Made by a program: the position numbers and the translations under genes. Below the pieces are notes generated by a model. It saw only the letters and a list, made by a program, of their open reading frames with translations. It had not been told where the DNA came from and searched no databases. Shown piece after piece: positions 1 to 6,002 of a stretch of DNA of 8,966 nucleotides (positions within the stretch are counted from its first letter, which is position 1; each line of letters starts with the position of its first letter). The DNA is from Candidatus Symbiothrix sp. Lineage in GTDB: Bacteria > Bacteroidota > Bacteroidia > Bacteroidales > Azobacteroidaceae. The stretch spans positions 1 through 8,966 of the forward strand of contig JAISXN010000160.1 of NCBI GenBank assembly GCA_031270525.1, written 5' to 3'.

Positions 1-1873
1 TCTTTTGCTGTTCTTTAAGCATGGCCTGTTGTTTCCGTTGCGCTTCTTCCAAACGAGCCATAAATCCGGATTTCTTTTTCGGGGGATTCTTTTTATTGGC
101 TTCCAATTTTGCCAGCAAAGCATTTTCGTTCAAGAAATAACGGAAAGCTGCTGTTTGAAGAACCGTAATCAAAGTAGAAATGAAATAATAATAGTTCAAA
201 CCGGACGAATAAGAATTGAGGAAAAACATCATGGAAACCGGCATAATGTACATTATCATTTTCATGCCCGGCATTTGTTCCTGTCCTGTACTCGTCTGAT
301 CCATATTGTATTTCGCATAAACAATATTGACGACAGACATCAGCAGACAGAAAAGACTGAGGTGATTTCCGAAAGTATCGGAAATAAACGGAATGTATGC
401 ATCCCACTGAATGATTGCATCATAAGTAGCTAAATCATTGGCCCAAAGAAAACTTTGATGCCTCAGTTCGATAGCCGAAGGGAAAAACCAGAAAAGCGCC
501 AGGAGAATAGGCATCTGGATAAGCATCGGCACGCAACCGTTCATCGGATTGATACCGACTTGCCGGTAAAGTTCCATGGTTTGTTGCTGCCGCTTCATCG
601 CATTTTCCTGTCCGGGATATTTAGCGGTTATCGCTTCAATCTGCGGTTTCATCACCCTCATTCTGGCCGACGACATTAAGGATTTGTAAACCAGCGGGAA
701 CAAACATATTTTTACTATCAAAGTCAGCAGCAAAATGGCTATACCCACATTGGCAATATTACCGATTAGCCAGTCGAAAACCGGTATGACAATCCATTTA
801 TTGATTGACCGGAACAAGCTCCATCCTAAATAAACCAATTTTTCTAATTGAATATCCTGCCCTTCAAATAAGGTTTTATCGTAACTTTTCAACAAATTAT
901 AGTCATTGGGGCCGAAAAAATAATTCAATTCAATGGGTTTATTCGACCGAATGTCAAAATCCACGCTGGTTGAAGCAGAATAATCTTTCAGGTATTCGCC
1001 GTTCTTAAAATATCTGGAGTCTAACTGGCTTGCGCCGAAACTTTCTTTGGCAATCAGCGCCGAGGAGAAATACTGGTCTTTGTATCCTATCCATTTTAGT
1101 TTGTTGGGAATTGCTTTAGAATCGTCTTTCGTCTCCTTCAGATTTTCTACCTCATCGCTCAAATATTTGTAAAACAGTTGCGCATAGCGTTCTTCAAATT
1201 TCCGGCCTTTCTCCTGCTGGCGGATTTTTTGTGTCCAAACAAGGTCTAAGGTACCGGTTTGGGAAGAAATATGATTGTGCAAATTATGCGGAACAATGTT
1301 GAAATCAACCATATAATCATCGGGATGCAGGTTATAAGCAAAATCCAGATAAGCGTCGTCGCCGACTTTCAACCTGAAAGTTGTTGTCAACGGACTTTTA
1401 TCCGCAGTTTCGAAGTATAAATCGCCTGTATTGATAATCCGGTTATTCGTCGTAATCAAAGTTGTCGAAAATGAAGATTCGTCTTTATCAAAGAGAATTA
1501 AGGGATTATTTTCATAATTGGTATAATTCTTTAATTGAACCGAATAGACACGTCCACCTTTCGAAGATAATTTGAGAATAAGAAATTCATTTTCCAAAGT
1601 GATAAACTTTTCTTCACCCTGAGCCGCAAAGGCAAAATCACCATAAAGAGCCGTAAAGCGGTCGGTAACGGTAGAATCCGGCGAATTGGTGACGTCAAGA
1701 GATTCATTGGTAACTGTTTGCAAACTTTGAGCCGCTTGCCGTTCCACAATCGCCATTGAATCCTGATACCTTTGTTGTGCCTCAATCTGTTCTTTAGAGG
1801 GCCGGGTTAAATAAGAAAACCCAATAATTACAAAAAAAATTAATATAAACCCAATAACCGTATTTTTATCCAT
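1..1873 (-). CDS. yidC: Membrane protein insertase YidC (Oxa1 family), 3' end cut by window edge
   Basis: YidC inserts membrane proteins into the inner membrane, alone or with SecYEG. The frame is open without interruption from the ATG at 1873 to the left edge (624 codons), so only the extreme C-terminus is missing. An N-terminal membrane anchor (about residues 5-21, starting MDKNTVIGFILIFFV) is followed by a large periplasmic domain (about 22-360). The Oxa1 core follows, with helices near 370-395, 450-470, 503-520 and 536-575. Family signatures are visible: SSARMRVMKPQI with Arg406 matching the conserved groove arginine (E. coli R366), then INPMNGCVPMLIQMPILLALFW. The tail is basic (NPPKKKSGF), as expected for ribosome contact. 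The gene starts 20 bp after pyrG on the same strand, so the two are probably co-transcribed. Its leader lies entirely in a 7-bp tandem repeat that also supplies the only purine-rich ribosome-binding-like stretch. Confidence 0.97.
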   Translation of the reverse strand, partial: MDKNTVIGFILIFFVIIGFSYLTRPSKEQIEAQQRYQDSMAIVERQAAQSLQTVTNESLDVTNSPDSTVTDRFTALYGDFAFAAQGEEKFITLENEFLILKLSSKGGRVYSVQLKNYTNYENNPLILFDKDESSFSTTLITTNNRIINTGDLYFETADKSPLTTTFRLKVGDDAYLDFAYNLHPDDYMVDFNIVPHNLHNHISSQTGTLDLVWTQKIRQQEKGRKFEERYAQLFYKYLSDEVENLKETKDDSKAIPNKLKWIGYKDQYFSSALIAKESFGASQLDSRYFKNGEYLKDYSASTSVDFDIRSNKPIELNYFFGPNDYNLLKSYDKTLFEGQDIQLEKLVYLGWSLFRSINKWIVIPVFDWLIGNIANVGIAILLLTLIVKICLFPLVYKSLMSSARMRVMKPQIEAITAKYPGQENAMKRQQQTMELYRQVGINPMNGCVPMLIQMPILLALFWFFPSAIELRHQSFLWANDLATYDAIIQWDAYIPFISDTFGNHLSLFCLLMSVVNIVYAKYNMDQTSTGQEQMPGMKMIMYIMPVSMMFFLNSYSSGLNYYYFISTLITVLQTAAFRYFLNENALLAKLEANKKNPPKKKSGFMARLEEAQRKQQAMLKEQQK

Positions 1874-1874
1874 A

Positions 1875-1928
1875 AATTCTCAACTCTCAATTCTCAATTT
1901 TTAATTCTTAATTCTCCATTCTCAATTG
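1875..1928. repeat. 7-bp tandem repeat (AATTCTC / GAGAATT) at the pyrG-yidC junction
   Basis: Read on the plus strand the units are aattctc, aactctc, aattctc, aattttt, aattctt, aattctc, cattctc and a partial aattg: seven imperfect copies in exact 7-nt register. On the minus strand the unit is GAGAATT. The array covers the last codons and TGA stop of pyrG and the whole untranslated gap to the yidC ATG. Similar AATTGAGAATT-like low-complexity arrays occur between genes in Bacteroidota; that comparison is from memory. Slippage here would alter the PyrG tail and the yidC leader spacing. Confidence 0.85.
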
Positions 1929-3516
1929 CCGCCCCAATAAAACTCATAAACAAAGGATTGGGATTCAACACCGTAGAATTATACTCCGGATGATATTGCG
2001 TACCGATATACCATTTCAAAGAAGGAATCTCCACAACTTCGACCAATCCTGTTTCCGGATTAATTCCGGCGCATTTCATGCCGTTTGCCTCAAATTGCGC
2101 TTTGAACTTATTGTTAAACTCGTAGCGATGACGATGACGTTCAAGGATAAGTTCGTTATTATAAGCTTTATACGCCATAGAGTCTTTTTCAAGCCGGCAA
2201 ACATAAGCGCCGAGACGCATGGAACCGCCCATTACAGTCAGGTTTTTTTGTTCTTCCATCAAATCAATTACTTTGTAGGGCGTAGAAAGATCCATTTCGG
2301 TAGAATTAGCGTCTTTCAATCCCAAGACATTACGGGCAAATTCGATAACCATGCATTGCATTCCCAGACACACGCCGAAAGTCGGCTTGTTGTGTTCGCG
2401 GGCATATTTGAGTGCGATAAATTTACCTTCAATACCCCGTTGCCCGAAACCCGGAGCGACCAGAATACCGTCCAAACCGCAAAGTAATTCTTCTACATTA
2501 TTTTCAGTAATTTTCTCGGAATGAATTAATTCCAGATTCAATTTCCGGTGATGATAAGTCGCCGCCTGCAATAAAGATTCGGTGATAGACTTGTAAGCGT
2601 CGGGAAGTTCAACATATTTTCCTACCAAACCGATTGTAACCGTTTTTTCGGCGGTTTTCATATTGTTCAGAAAATCTTTCCATCTGTCCAACTTCAATTT
2701 ACTTTCATTCGTCACCCCCATTTTTTGGAGTACAATCTCGTCCATTTTCTGTTGCGCCAACACCAAAGGCACTTCATAAATGCTGGGTACATCATACGAT
2801 TGAATGACTGCATCTTCGTCTACATTGCAGAACAAAGCGACTTTGTGGCAAATATTTTCCGATAACTTTTCTTCGGTTCTGAGTACCAATATATTAGGTT
2901 GAATTCCTTGCTCCTGAAGCGTTTTGACCGAATGTTGAGTAGGCTTCGTTTTTACTTCTTTGGCTGCCGAAATGTACGGAACATAAGTTAAATGCACGCA
3001 CAGGCAGTTTTTTCCCAATTCCCAACGCAATTGTCGAACGCTTTCTATATAAGGTAAAGATTCGATGTCGCCAACCGTTCCGCCGATTTCCGTAATGATA
3101 AAATCATATTCGCCGGTATTTCCCAGCACCCGGATATTGCGTTTGATTTCGTCGGTGATATGAGGCACTACCTGAACGGTTTTTCCCAGAAAATCGCCTT
3201 TTCGTTCGCGGTCAATCACATTTTGGTAAATGCGTCCGGTTGTAATATTATTAACTTTGGTAGTCGTAATATTCAGGAAACGTTCGTAATGTCCCAGGTC
3301 CAAGTCGGTTTCGTGACCGTCGATGGTTACGTAACATTCGCCGTGTTCGTAGGGATTCAGCGTTCCCGGATCAATATTGATATAGGGGTCAAACTTCTGG
3401 ATAGTTACCCGAAAACCTCTCGCTTGTAAAAGTTTACCTAAAGACGCCGCAACAATTCCTTTGCCTAAGGAAGAAACTACGCCACCTGTAACGAAAATAT
3501 ACTTTGTCTCTATCAC
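1894..3516 (-). CDS. pyrG: CTP synthase (glutamine hydrolysing)
   Basis: PyrG makes CTP from UTP, ATP and glutamine, the last step of cytoplasmic pyrimidine nucleotide synthesis. The synthase domain opens with ETKYIFVTGG and the P-loop-like SSLGKGI (Lys19), followed by GECYVTIDGHETDLDLGHY and EIGGTVGDIES. The class I glutamine amidotransferase domain has the nucleophile Cys383 in FGVCLGMQC and His509/Glu511 in GTQYHPEY. At 540 residues it is full length. The start chosen is GTG at 3516, giving (M)IETKYIF, which fits the family N-terminus. A longer reading from TTG at 3534 would begin almost at the predicted transcription start and adds non-conserved residues. The C-terminus, ENGELRIKN and stop, is encoded by the adjoining 7-bp repeat and is probably not ancestral. 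It is followed at 20 bp by yidC, a pairing known in Bacteroidales. Confidence 0.98.
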   Translation of the reverse strand: MIETKYIFVTGGVVSSLGKGIVAASLGKLLQARGFRVTIQKFDPYINIDPGTLNPYEHGECYVTIDGHETDLDLGHYERFLNITTTKVNNITTGRIYQNVIDRERKGDFLGKTVQVVPHITDEIKRNIRVLGNTGEYDFIITEIGGTVGDIESLPYIESVRQLRWELGKNCLCVHLTYVPYISAAKEVKTKPTQHSVKTLQEQGIQPNILVLRTEEKLSENICHKVALFCNVDEDAVIQSYDVPSIYEVPLVLAQQKMDEIVLQKMGVTNESKLKLDRWKDFLNNMKTAEKTVTIGLVGKYVELPDAYKSITESLLQAATYHHRKLNLELIHSEKITENNVEELLCGLDGILVAPGFGQRGIEGKFIALKYAREHNKPTFGVCLGMQCMVIEFARNVLGLKDANSTEMDLSTPYKVIDLMEEQKNLTVMGGSMRLGAYVCRLEKDSMAYKAYNNELILERHRHRYEFNNKFKAQFEANGMKCAGINPETGLVEVVEIPSLKWYIGTQYHPEYNSTVLNPNPLFMSFIGAAIENGELRIKN

Positions 3517-3543
3517 CTTAAAAAAATTTTGCAATTAAGCGAA

Positions 3544-3551
3544 CAAAGATA
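3544..3551 (-). promoter_or_regulatory. Predicted -7 box of the pyrG-yidC promoter
   Basis: The minus strand reads TATCTTTG, a perfect match to the Bacteroidota housekeeping -7 consensus TAnnTTTG. Transcription would start near 3537, leaving a leader of about 20 nt before the GTG at 3516. No good TTTG -33 element lies at the expected distance, so this is a partial match. Confidence 0.6.
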
Positions 3552-3583
3552 CAAATTTTTCTTGGAATAGTACCCATTTTAAT

Positions 3584-4204
3584 TTACAATTTTTTATAAG
3601 TTTTCCTTTTGGAGAATTTCATTTGGGGTGAAATCAAATATTCGGATATAACTTCCTCATTTTTATTGTCGGCAGATAATTTCATTTCATAAATAGAAAT
3701 TTTGTTTTTGAAAATTACCGCGCATTTCAAATGCCGGACGCTGTCGCAGATGTAACCGATTTCCAATTTATCTACGAAATTTCCTTTTTCGTCATAACTG
3801 GTTAATTCTTCGTGAATTCCGGTTTCATTCCGATTGATGGAACTCTCTAATTTCCCATTTTTGCCTTCATAATAAATCATTCCTGCTGGAATCCGATCTA
3901 AAACGCTATTTTGCGTATGAAATAATAAAGATCTCGTTTGAGGGATGTAAATAGCTTCAGTTTCAACCGTATCTGTTATTTTCGGAGATTGAAACGGTTT
4001 AACTTTTGGTTTTTGGGGATTTGTCGTGTTGTCCGTATACTCACTGTTTACCAAGAAAACCATGTTCTCTTTGTCGTTGGGATAATTCCGGAATGTAAAA
4101 ATTCCTACTGTCAATACTACTATCAACAAAAACGCTATACCAAGAATAATATTCCGGTATTTTTCATGTCTTTTTTTAATTTTTGAGTGTGTCGCAGTGT
4201 TCAT
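3584..4204 (-). CDS. Unknown protein with one N-terminal membrane segment
   Basis: I do not recognise this 206-residue protein. The first ATG is at 4204 (MNTATHSKIKKRHEKYRN); a longer reading would need a TTG at 4282 and would translate a hairpin, so it was rejected. A very basic N-terminus precedes one hydrophobic helix at about residues 19-38 (NIILGIAFLLIVVLTVGIFTF), followed by a soluble domain of about 165 residues, most simply placed in the periplasm. The helix is followed by a Pro/Lys/Thr-rich linker (about 60-75). The distal domain looks beta-rich, with Gly/Asn turns (YYEGKNGKLESS, YDEKGNFVDK) and two cysteines (153 and 161) that could form a disulphide. The tail is strongly basic (KFSKRKTYKKL). 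It lies alone between pyrG and the ECF sigma locus, on the same strand as both. Confidence 0.72.
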   Translation of the reverse strand: MNTATHSKIKKRHEKYRNIILGIAFLLIVVLTVGIFTFRNYPNDKENMVFLVNSEYTDNTTNPQKPKVKPFQSPKITDTVETEAIYIPQTRSLLFHTQNSVLDRIPAGMIYYEGKNGKLESSINRNETGIHEELTSYDEKGNFVDKLEIGYICDSVRHLKCAVIFKNKISIYEMKLSADNKNEEVISEYLISPQMKFSKRKTYKKL

Positions 4205-4218
4205 AATTTGCAAATTTA
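4205..4218 (-). promoter_or_regulatory. -7-like box six bases before the ATG (possible leaderless start)
   Basis: The minus strand reads TAAATTTG (4218-4211), a perfect TAnnTTTG, then six bases, then the ATG at 4204. With normal spacing transcription would begin at or next to the A of the ATG. The box overlaps a perfect 12-bp palindrome, AATTTGCAAATT (4205-4216). No TTTG -33 element is found 19-21 bp upstream, which weakens the call. Confidence 0.4.
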
Positions 4219-4235
4219 GTCTGATTATTTTATGC

Positions 4236-4268
4236 TTTGTCGTTAAAATTTTCAATTTTAACGACAAA
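4236..4268. repeat. 15-bp perfect inverted repeat with 3-nt loop
   Basis: Arm 4236-4250 (TTTGTCGTTAAAATT) is the exact reverse complement of arm 4254-4268, with loop TTC at 4251-4253. It lies after the minus-strand sigma operon and regulator remnant and just upstream of the promoter of the unknown gene. It may terminate the sigma operon. However, the stem is AT-rich and the minus-strand continuation (GCATAAAATAATC) is only moderately U-rich, so an operator or an mRNA-stabilising hairpin is also possible. Confidence 0.6.
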
Positions 4269-4342
4269 TTAATTTTTTGCAAACTTATGAATTTTTTTTG
4301 AATTTAGCAACAAATATTACTCGGGAATAACAGCGGTTACTT

Positions 4343-4444
4343 TCATTGTTCTGCCAATATCTTTTCCAAATATTCCGAAGGAGTCATCCCGAACTCTTTT
4401 TTGAAGCAAGCGCTGAAATACTTCGGATCGTTGAATCCAATGAT
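4343..4444 (-). pseudogene. C-terminal remnant of an AraC-type / hybrid two-component regulator
   Basis: The minus strand encodes IIGFNDPKYFSACFKKEF followed by GMTPSEYLEKILAEQ and a TGA stop at 4343. This is the last helix-turn-helix part of the AraC DNA-binding domain, in the GFNDPKYFS...FKKEFGMTPSEY form usual at the C-terminus of Bacteroidota hybrid two-component regulators. Nothing upstream encodes the rest of that domain. The codon immediately before it is the TAA stop (4445-4447) of the membrane-protein gene, in the same frame. No ATG precedes it, so it is a truncated, non-expressed fossil left by a deletion or rearrangement. Conservation of the remaining 33 codons suggests the event is recent on an evolutionary scale. 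Confidence 0.85.
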
Positions 4445-4807
4445 TTATTTTCTTTTTGAGAAATAATATTGCCGGAATAAAGTATCGGCCACAAGTAAAA
4501 CCAAAATTGTGAATCCGATAAGAGTAACGGTCGGATCCGGTTTCAGATTAAAAAGGGGCAAAGTGAAAAAGGAGAAAAAGTCCGGAACGAAAAAATAAAT
4601 ATACAAACAGGGGAAAAGTAGCATGGCTAAGATTCCTGCCGTCATTTGCAAAATGGGTATCCATTTTTGCTTTTTCGTTTGTTTTCGGGCTTCCGATTCA
4701 ACTTTAATCATCAGATTTTCCATAAAAACGGGAGAAGGATAATCTAAAGTAATTTGTTTAAATAAATCCTTTAACTGTTTATCCGATATTATTTTATTGC
4801 TATTCAT
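4445..4807 (-). CDS. Small two-helix membrane protein, candidate anti-sigma factor
   Basis: A 120-residue protein translationally coupled to the ECF sigma gene: its ATG (4807) overlaps the sigma stop codon by 8 bp (ATGAATAG). A cytoplasm-type N-terminal segment of about 48 residues (DKQLKDLFKQITLDYPSPVF) precedes two hydrophobic helices at about 49-73 and 93-112 and a basic tail (FSKRK). The second gene of an ECF operon usually encodes the membrane anti-sigma factor that binds and inhibits the sigma factor. The position and topology fit this, but no zinc-binding anti-sigma motif (HxxxCxxC) or periplasmic sensor domain is present. The assignment is therefore by context only. The frame ends exactly where the AraC remnant begins, so a slightly altered C-terminus is possible, although the basic ending after helix 2 looks natural. 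Confidence 0.8.
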   Translation of the reverse strand: MNSNKIISDKQLKDLFKQITLDYPSPVFMENLMIKVESEARKQTKKQKWIPILQMTAGILAMLLFPCLYIYFFVPDFFSFFTLPLFNLKPDPTVTLIGFTILVLLVADTLFRQYYFSKRK

Positions 4808-5354
4808 CCTGCATCAGTTTATTTATTTCTACAGCTAATTTTTTCCGAATCCGGTGTAATTTCACCTTTACATTAGAAACCGTCAAATTACTTATCCTGC
4901 CTATATTTTCGACAGATTGGCTTTCTATATAATGCAAAGAAAGCAAAAAAATTTCATCCGGCGGTAATTTTTTCATGGCTTTATCCAAATATTGCAATTT
5001 TATTTCTACTTCCTCTTTGTCATTTTCTTCCGTAAATGATTCACTAACAGAGATAAATTCATCATTTATTGAAGTAAAAAATAACTTTCTTTTCCGCAAT
5101 TCGGATAGGGTAGTATTGTATGCAATTCGATACAGCCAAGTCGAAAACTCCGAATCTTCCCGAAATTGTTGCATTGATTTGAAAACTTTGATGAAAATTT
5201 CTTGTGTAAGATCTTCTGCATCCTCCCGGTTTTCAATAATTTTCAAAACAATCGTAAAAACCATGTTCCGATACTTAGATACAATCGCCGAAAAAGACCG
5301 GAAGTCTCCGTCTTTCACCTTTTGTATGTAGAATAGGTCATTACCGTTTTTCAT
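4800..5354 (-). CDS. ECF-family RNA polymerase sigma factor
   Basis: A 184-residue sigma-70 family protein with only regions 2 and 4, the layout of extracytoplasmic-function sigma factors. Region 2 covers about residues 17-90, with the core-binding stretch EDAEDLTQEIFIKVFKSM (45-62) and the promoter-melting and -10 recognition stretch FSTWLYRIAYNTTLSELRKRK split around 70-90. An acidic linker follows (101-118). Region 4, at about 129-177, begins KLPPDEIFLLSLHYIE and carries the helix-turn-helix that reads the -35 element (SVENIGRISNLTVSNVKVKLHRIRKK, 147-172). The start is ATG at 5354; the next Met (31) lies inside region 2. It overlaps the candidate anti-sigma gene by 8 bp. Its upstream region holds both a housekeeping -7 box and an ECF-type promoter that is repeated in front of the divergent gene, implying autoregulation. 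Confidence 0.95.
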   Translation of the reverse strand: MKNGNDLFYIQKVKDGDFRSFSAIVSKYRNMVFTIVLKIIENREDAEDLTQEIFIKVFKSMQQFREDSEFSTWLYRIAYNTTLSELRKRKLFFTSINDEFISVSESFTEENDKEEVEIKLQYLDKAMKKLPPDEIFLLSLHYIESQSVENIGRISNLTVSNVKVKLHRIRKKLAVEINKLMQDE

Positions 5355-5363
5355 ATTTCTTTA

Positions 5364-5391
5364 GACGTGAAGAAAATGATTTAGTTACAAA
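5364..5391 (-). promoter_or_regulatory. Predicted ECF-type promoter of the sigma operon (TTTGTAAC-N16-CGTC)
   Basis: The minus strand reads TTTGTAAC (5391-5384), 16 bases, then CGTC (5367-5364) followed by TAAA. An AAC-containing -35 and a CGTC -10 about 16 bp apart is the general form of ECF promoters such as those of the B. subtilis SigW/SigM class. The identical element at identical spacing faces the other way at 5411-5438. Transcription from here would start only a few bases before the ATG at 5354, giving a very short leader. Confidence 0.65.
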
Positions 5392-5395
5392 GTTA
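5388..5395 (-). promoter_or_regulatory. Housekeeping -7 box upstream of the sigma gene
   Basis: The minus strand reads TAACTTTG, a perfect TAnnTTTG. It would start transcripts near 5381, leaving a leader of about 27 nt. It overlaps the TTTG of the ECF -35 element, so the two polymerase forms could not bind together. The -33 region (ATTGG, about 22 bp away) is only a partial match. Confidence 0.5.
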
Positions 5396-5410
5396 AGAAA
5401 GATTTGTTTT

Positions 5411-5438
5411 TTTGTAACCAATTTCAAAATCTTACGTC
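5411..5438 (+). promoter_or_regulatory. Predicted ECF-type promoter of the DUF6249-like gene (TTTGTAAC-N16-CGTC)
   Basis: TTTGTAAC at 5411-5418, 16 bases, then CGTC at 5435-5438 followed by AAAA. It matches the minus-strand copy in sequence and spacing; the two -35 elements lie back to back, 19 bp apart. Transcription would start near 5445, leaving about 25 nt before the ATG at 5471. No TAnnTTTG housekeeping box was found for this gene, so it may depend on the neighbouring ECF sigma factor. Confidence 0.68.
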
Positions 5439-5470
5439 AAAAAAGCAAATTGTTAAACAAATTAAAACAA

Positions 5471-5887
5471 ATGATTATGGATTTTACACCTGTTTTTATT
5501 GTCGGATTTTTGGTCTTTGGAACTTACAAAATGCTCGAATTATTTGTAAGGAAAAAAGAACGTTTGGACATTATTGAAAAATTTACTTCACTGAATCTTG
5601 AATCGGCAAAACCTGTTCGTTTACCGAATATATTGTATGAGAAACAAGATTACGGTTCATGGCCTTTGAGAATATCATTGTTATTAATGGGTATTGGTTT
5701 GGGCTTCTTGTGTACATTTTTCATTCAAATGTACTATAGAGAATCAATACATTGGGACCAAAAGCGTATGCTCGATTTTGCATCTATTGCTTTTTCTATT
5801 GCTTTTTTCGGCGGACTCGGACTGTTTATTGCATTTCTGATTGAATTAAAGCAAAAAAACAAACAGTCGAAAGAGGATAATGATTAA
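5471..5887 (+). CDS. DUF6249-like small membrane protein
   Basis: A 138-residue protein from the ATG at 5471; a second ATG at 5477 would give 136. The upstream TTG at 5450 is too close to the predicted transcription start and was not used. Three hydrophobic segments are visible, at about residues 4-22, 65-88 (SLLLMGIGLGFLCTFFI) and 103-124 (AFSIAFFGGLGLFIAFLIE). Between the first two lies a charged cytoplasmic-type stretch with KKERLDIIEKF. The pattern of an N-terminal helix, a polar K/E-rich middle, MGIGLG and then FFGGLGLFIAFLIE resembles the DUF6249 family that often accompanies ECF sigma operons in Bacteroidota; I recall this from family knowledge and could not search. Its molecular function is unknown. 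The shared promoter motif suggests it is a target, and possibly a feedback partner, of the divergent sigma factor. Confidence 0.8.
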   Translation: MIMDFTPVFIVGFLVFGTYKMLELFVRKKERLDIIEKFTSLNLESAKPVRLPNILYEKQDYGSWPLRISLLLMGIGLGFLCTFFIQMYYRESIHWDQKRMLDFASIAFSIAFFGGLGLFIAFLIELKQKNKQSKEDND

Positions 5888-5935
5888 GAATCCGCTAAAA
5901 ATTGATAAAAAACCAAGCGAATGCGGATTTATTGA

Positions 5936-5985
5936 TTTAGTTTCAAAATAAACTTGTACTTTTGTATGTTTTTATTGAAACTAAA
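5936..5985. repeat. 11-bp inverted repeat centred on the PBP1A -7 box, candidate operator
   Basis: TTTAGTTTCAA (5936-5946) is the exact reverse complement of TTGAAACTAAA (5975-5985), separated by 28 bp. The dyad axis falls at 5960/5961, inside the -7 box TACTTTTG. It could be a binding site for a dimeric regulator or an mRNA/DNA hairpin; no regulator is known. Confidence 0.45.
5957..5964 (+). promoter_or_regulatory. Predicted -7 box of the PBP1A promoter
   Basis: TACTTTTG is a perfect TAnnTTTG. ATTG at 5931-5934 is a weak -33 candidate, 22 bp upstream. Transcription would start near 5971, giving a leader of about 32 nt that contains a purine-rich Shine-Dalgarno-like AGAGGA (5987-5992), 10 nt before the ATG. 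A clear Shine-Dalgarno is uncommon in this phylum. Confidence 0.65.
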
Positions 5986-6002
5986 CAGAGGAAAAGTTTT
6001 GT

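Noticed and set aside
5..433. A 142-codon plus-strand frame at the left edge
   Set aside because: It is antisense to the C-terminal helices of YidC and has no independent support.
1531..1785. An 84-codon minus-strand frame
   Set aside because: It is out of frame inside yidC, whose own frame is uninterrupted and matches the family.
1990..2487. A 165-codon plus-strand frame
   Set aside because: It is entirely antisense to pyrG, which has intact catalytic motifs, and no promoter or family resemblance supports it.
4343..4807. Stop-codon readthrough joining the small membrane protein to the AraC fragment
   Set aside because: The two are in the same frame across TAA, but a 33-residue partial helix-turn-helix behind a membrane helix makes no functional sense; a deletion junction is simpler.
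5889..5929. AATCCGC ... GCGGATT hairpin after the DUF6249-like gene as a terminator
   Set aside because: The stem is only 7 bp with a 27-nt loop and no clear U-tract, too weak to call.
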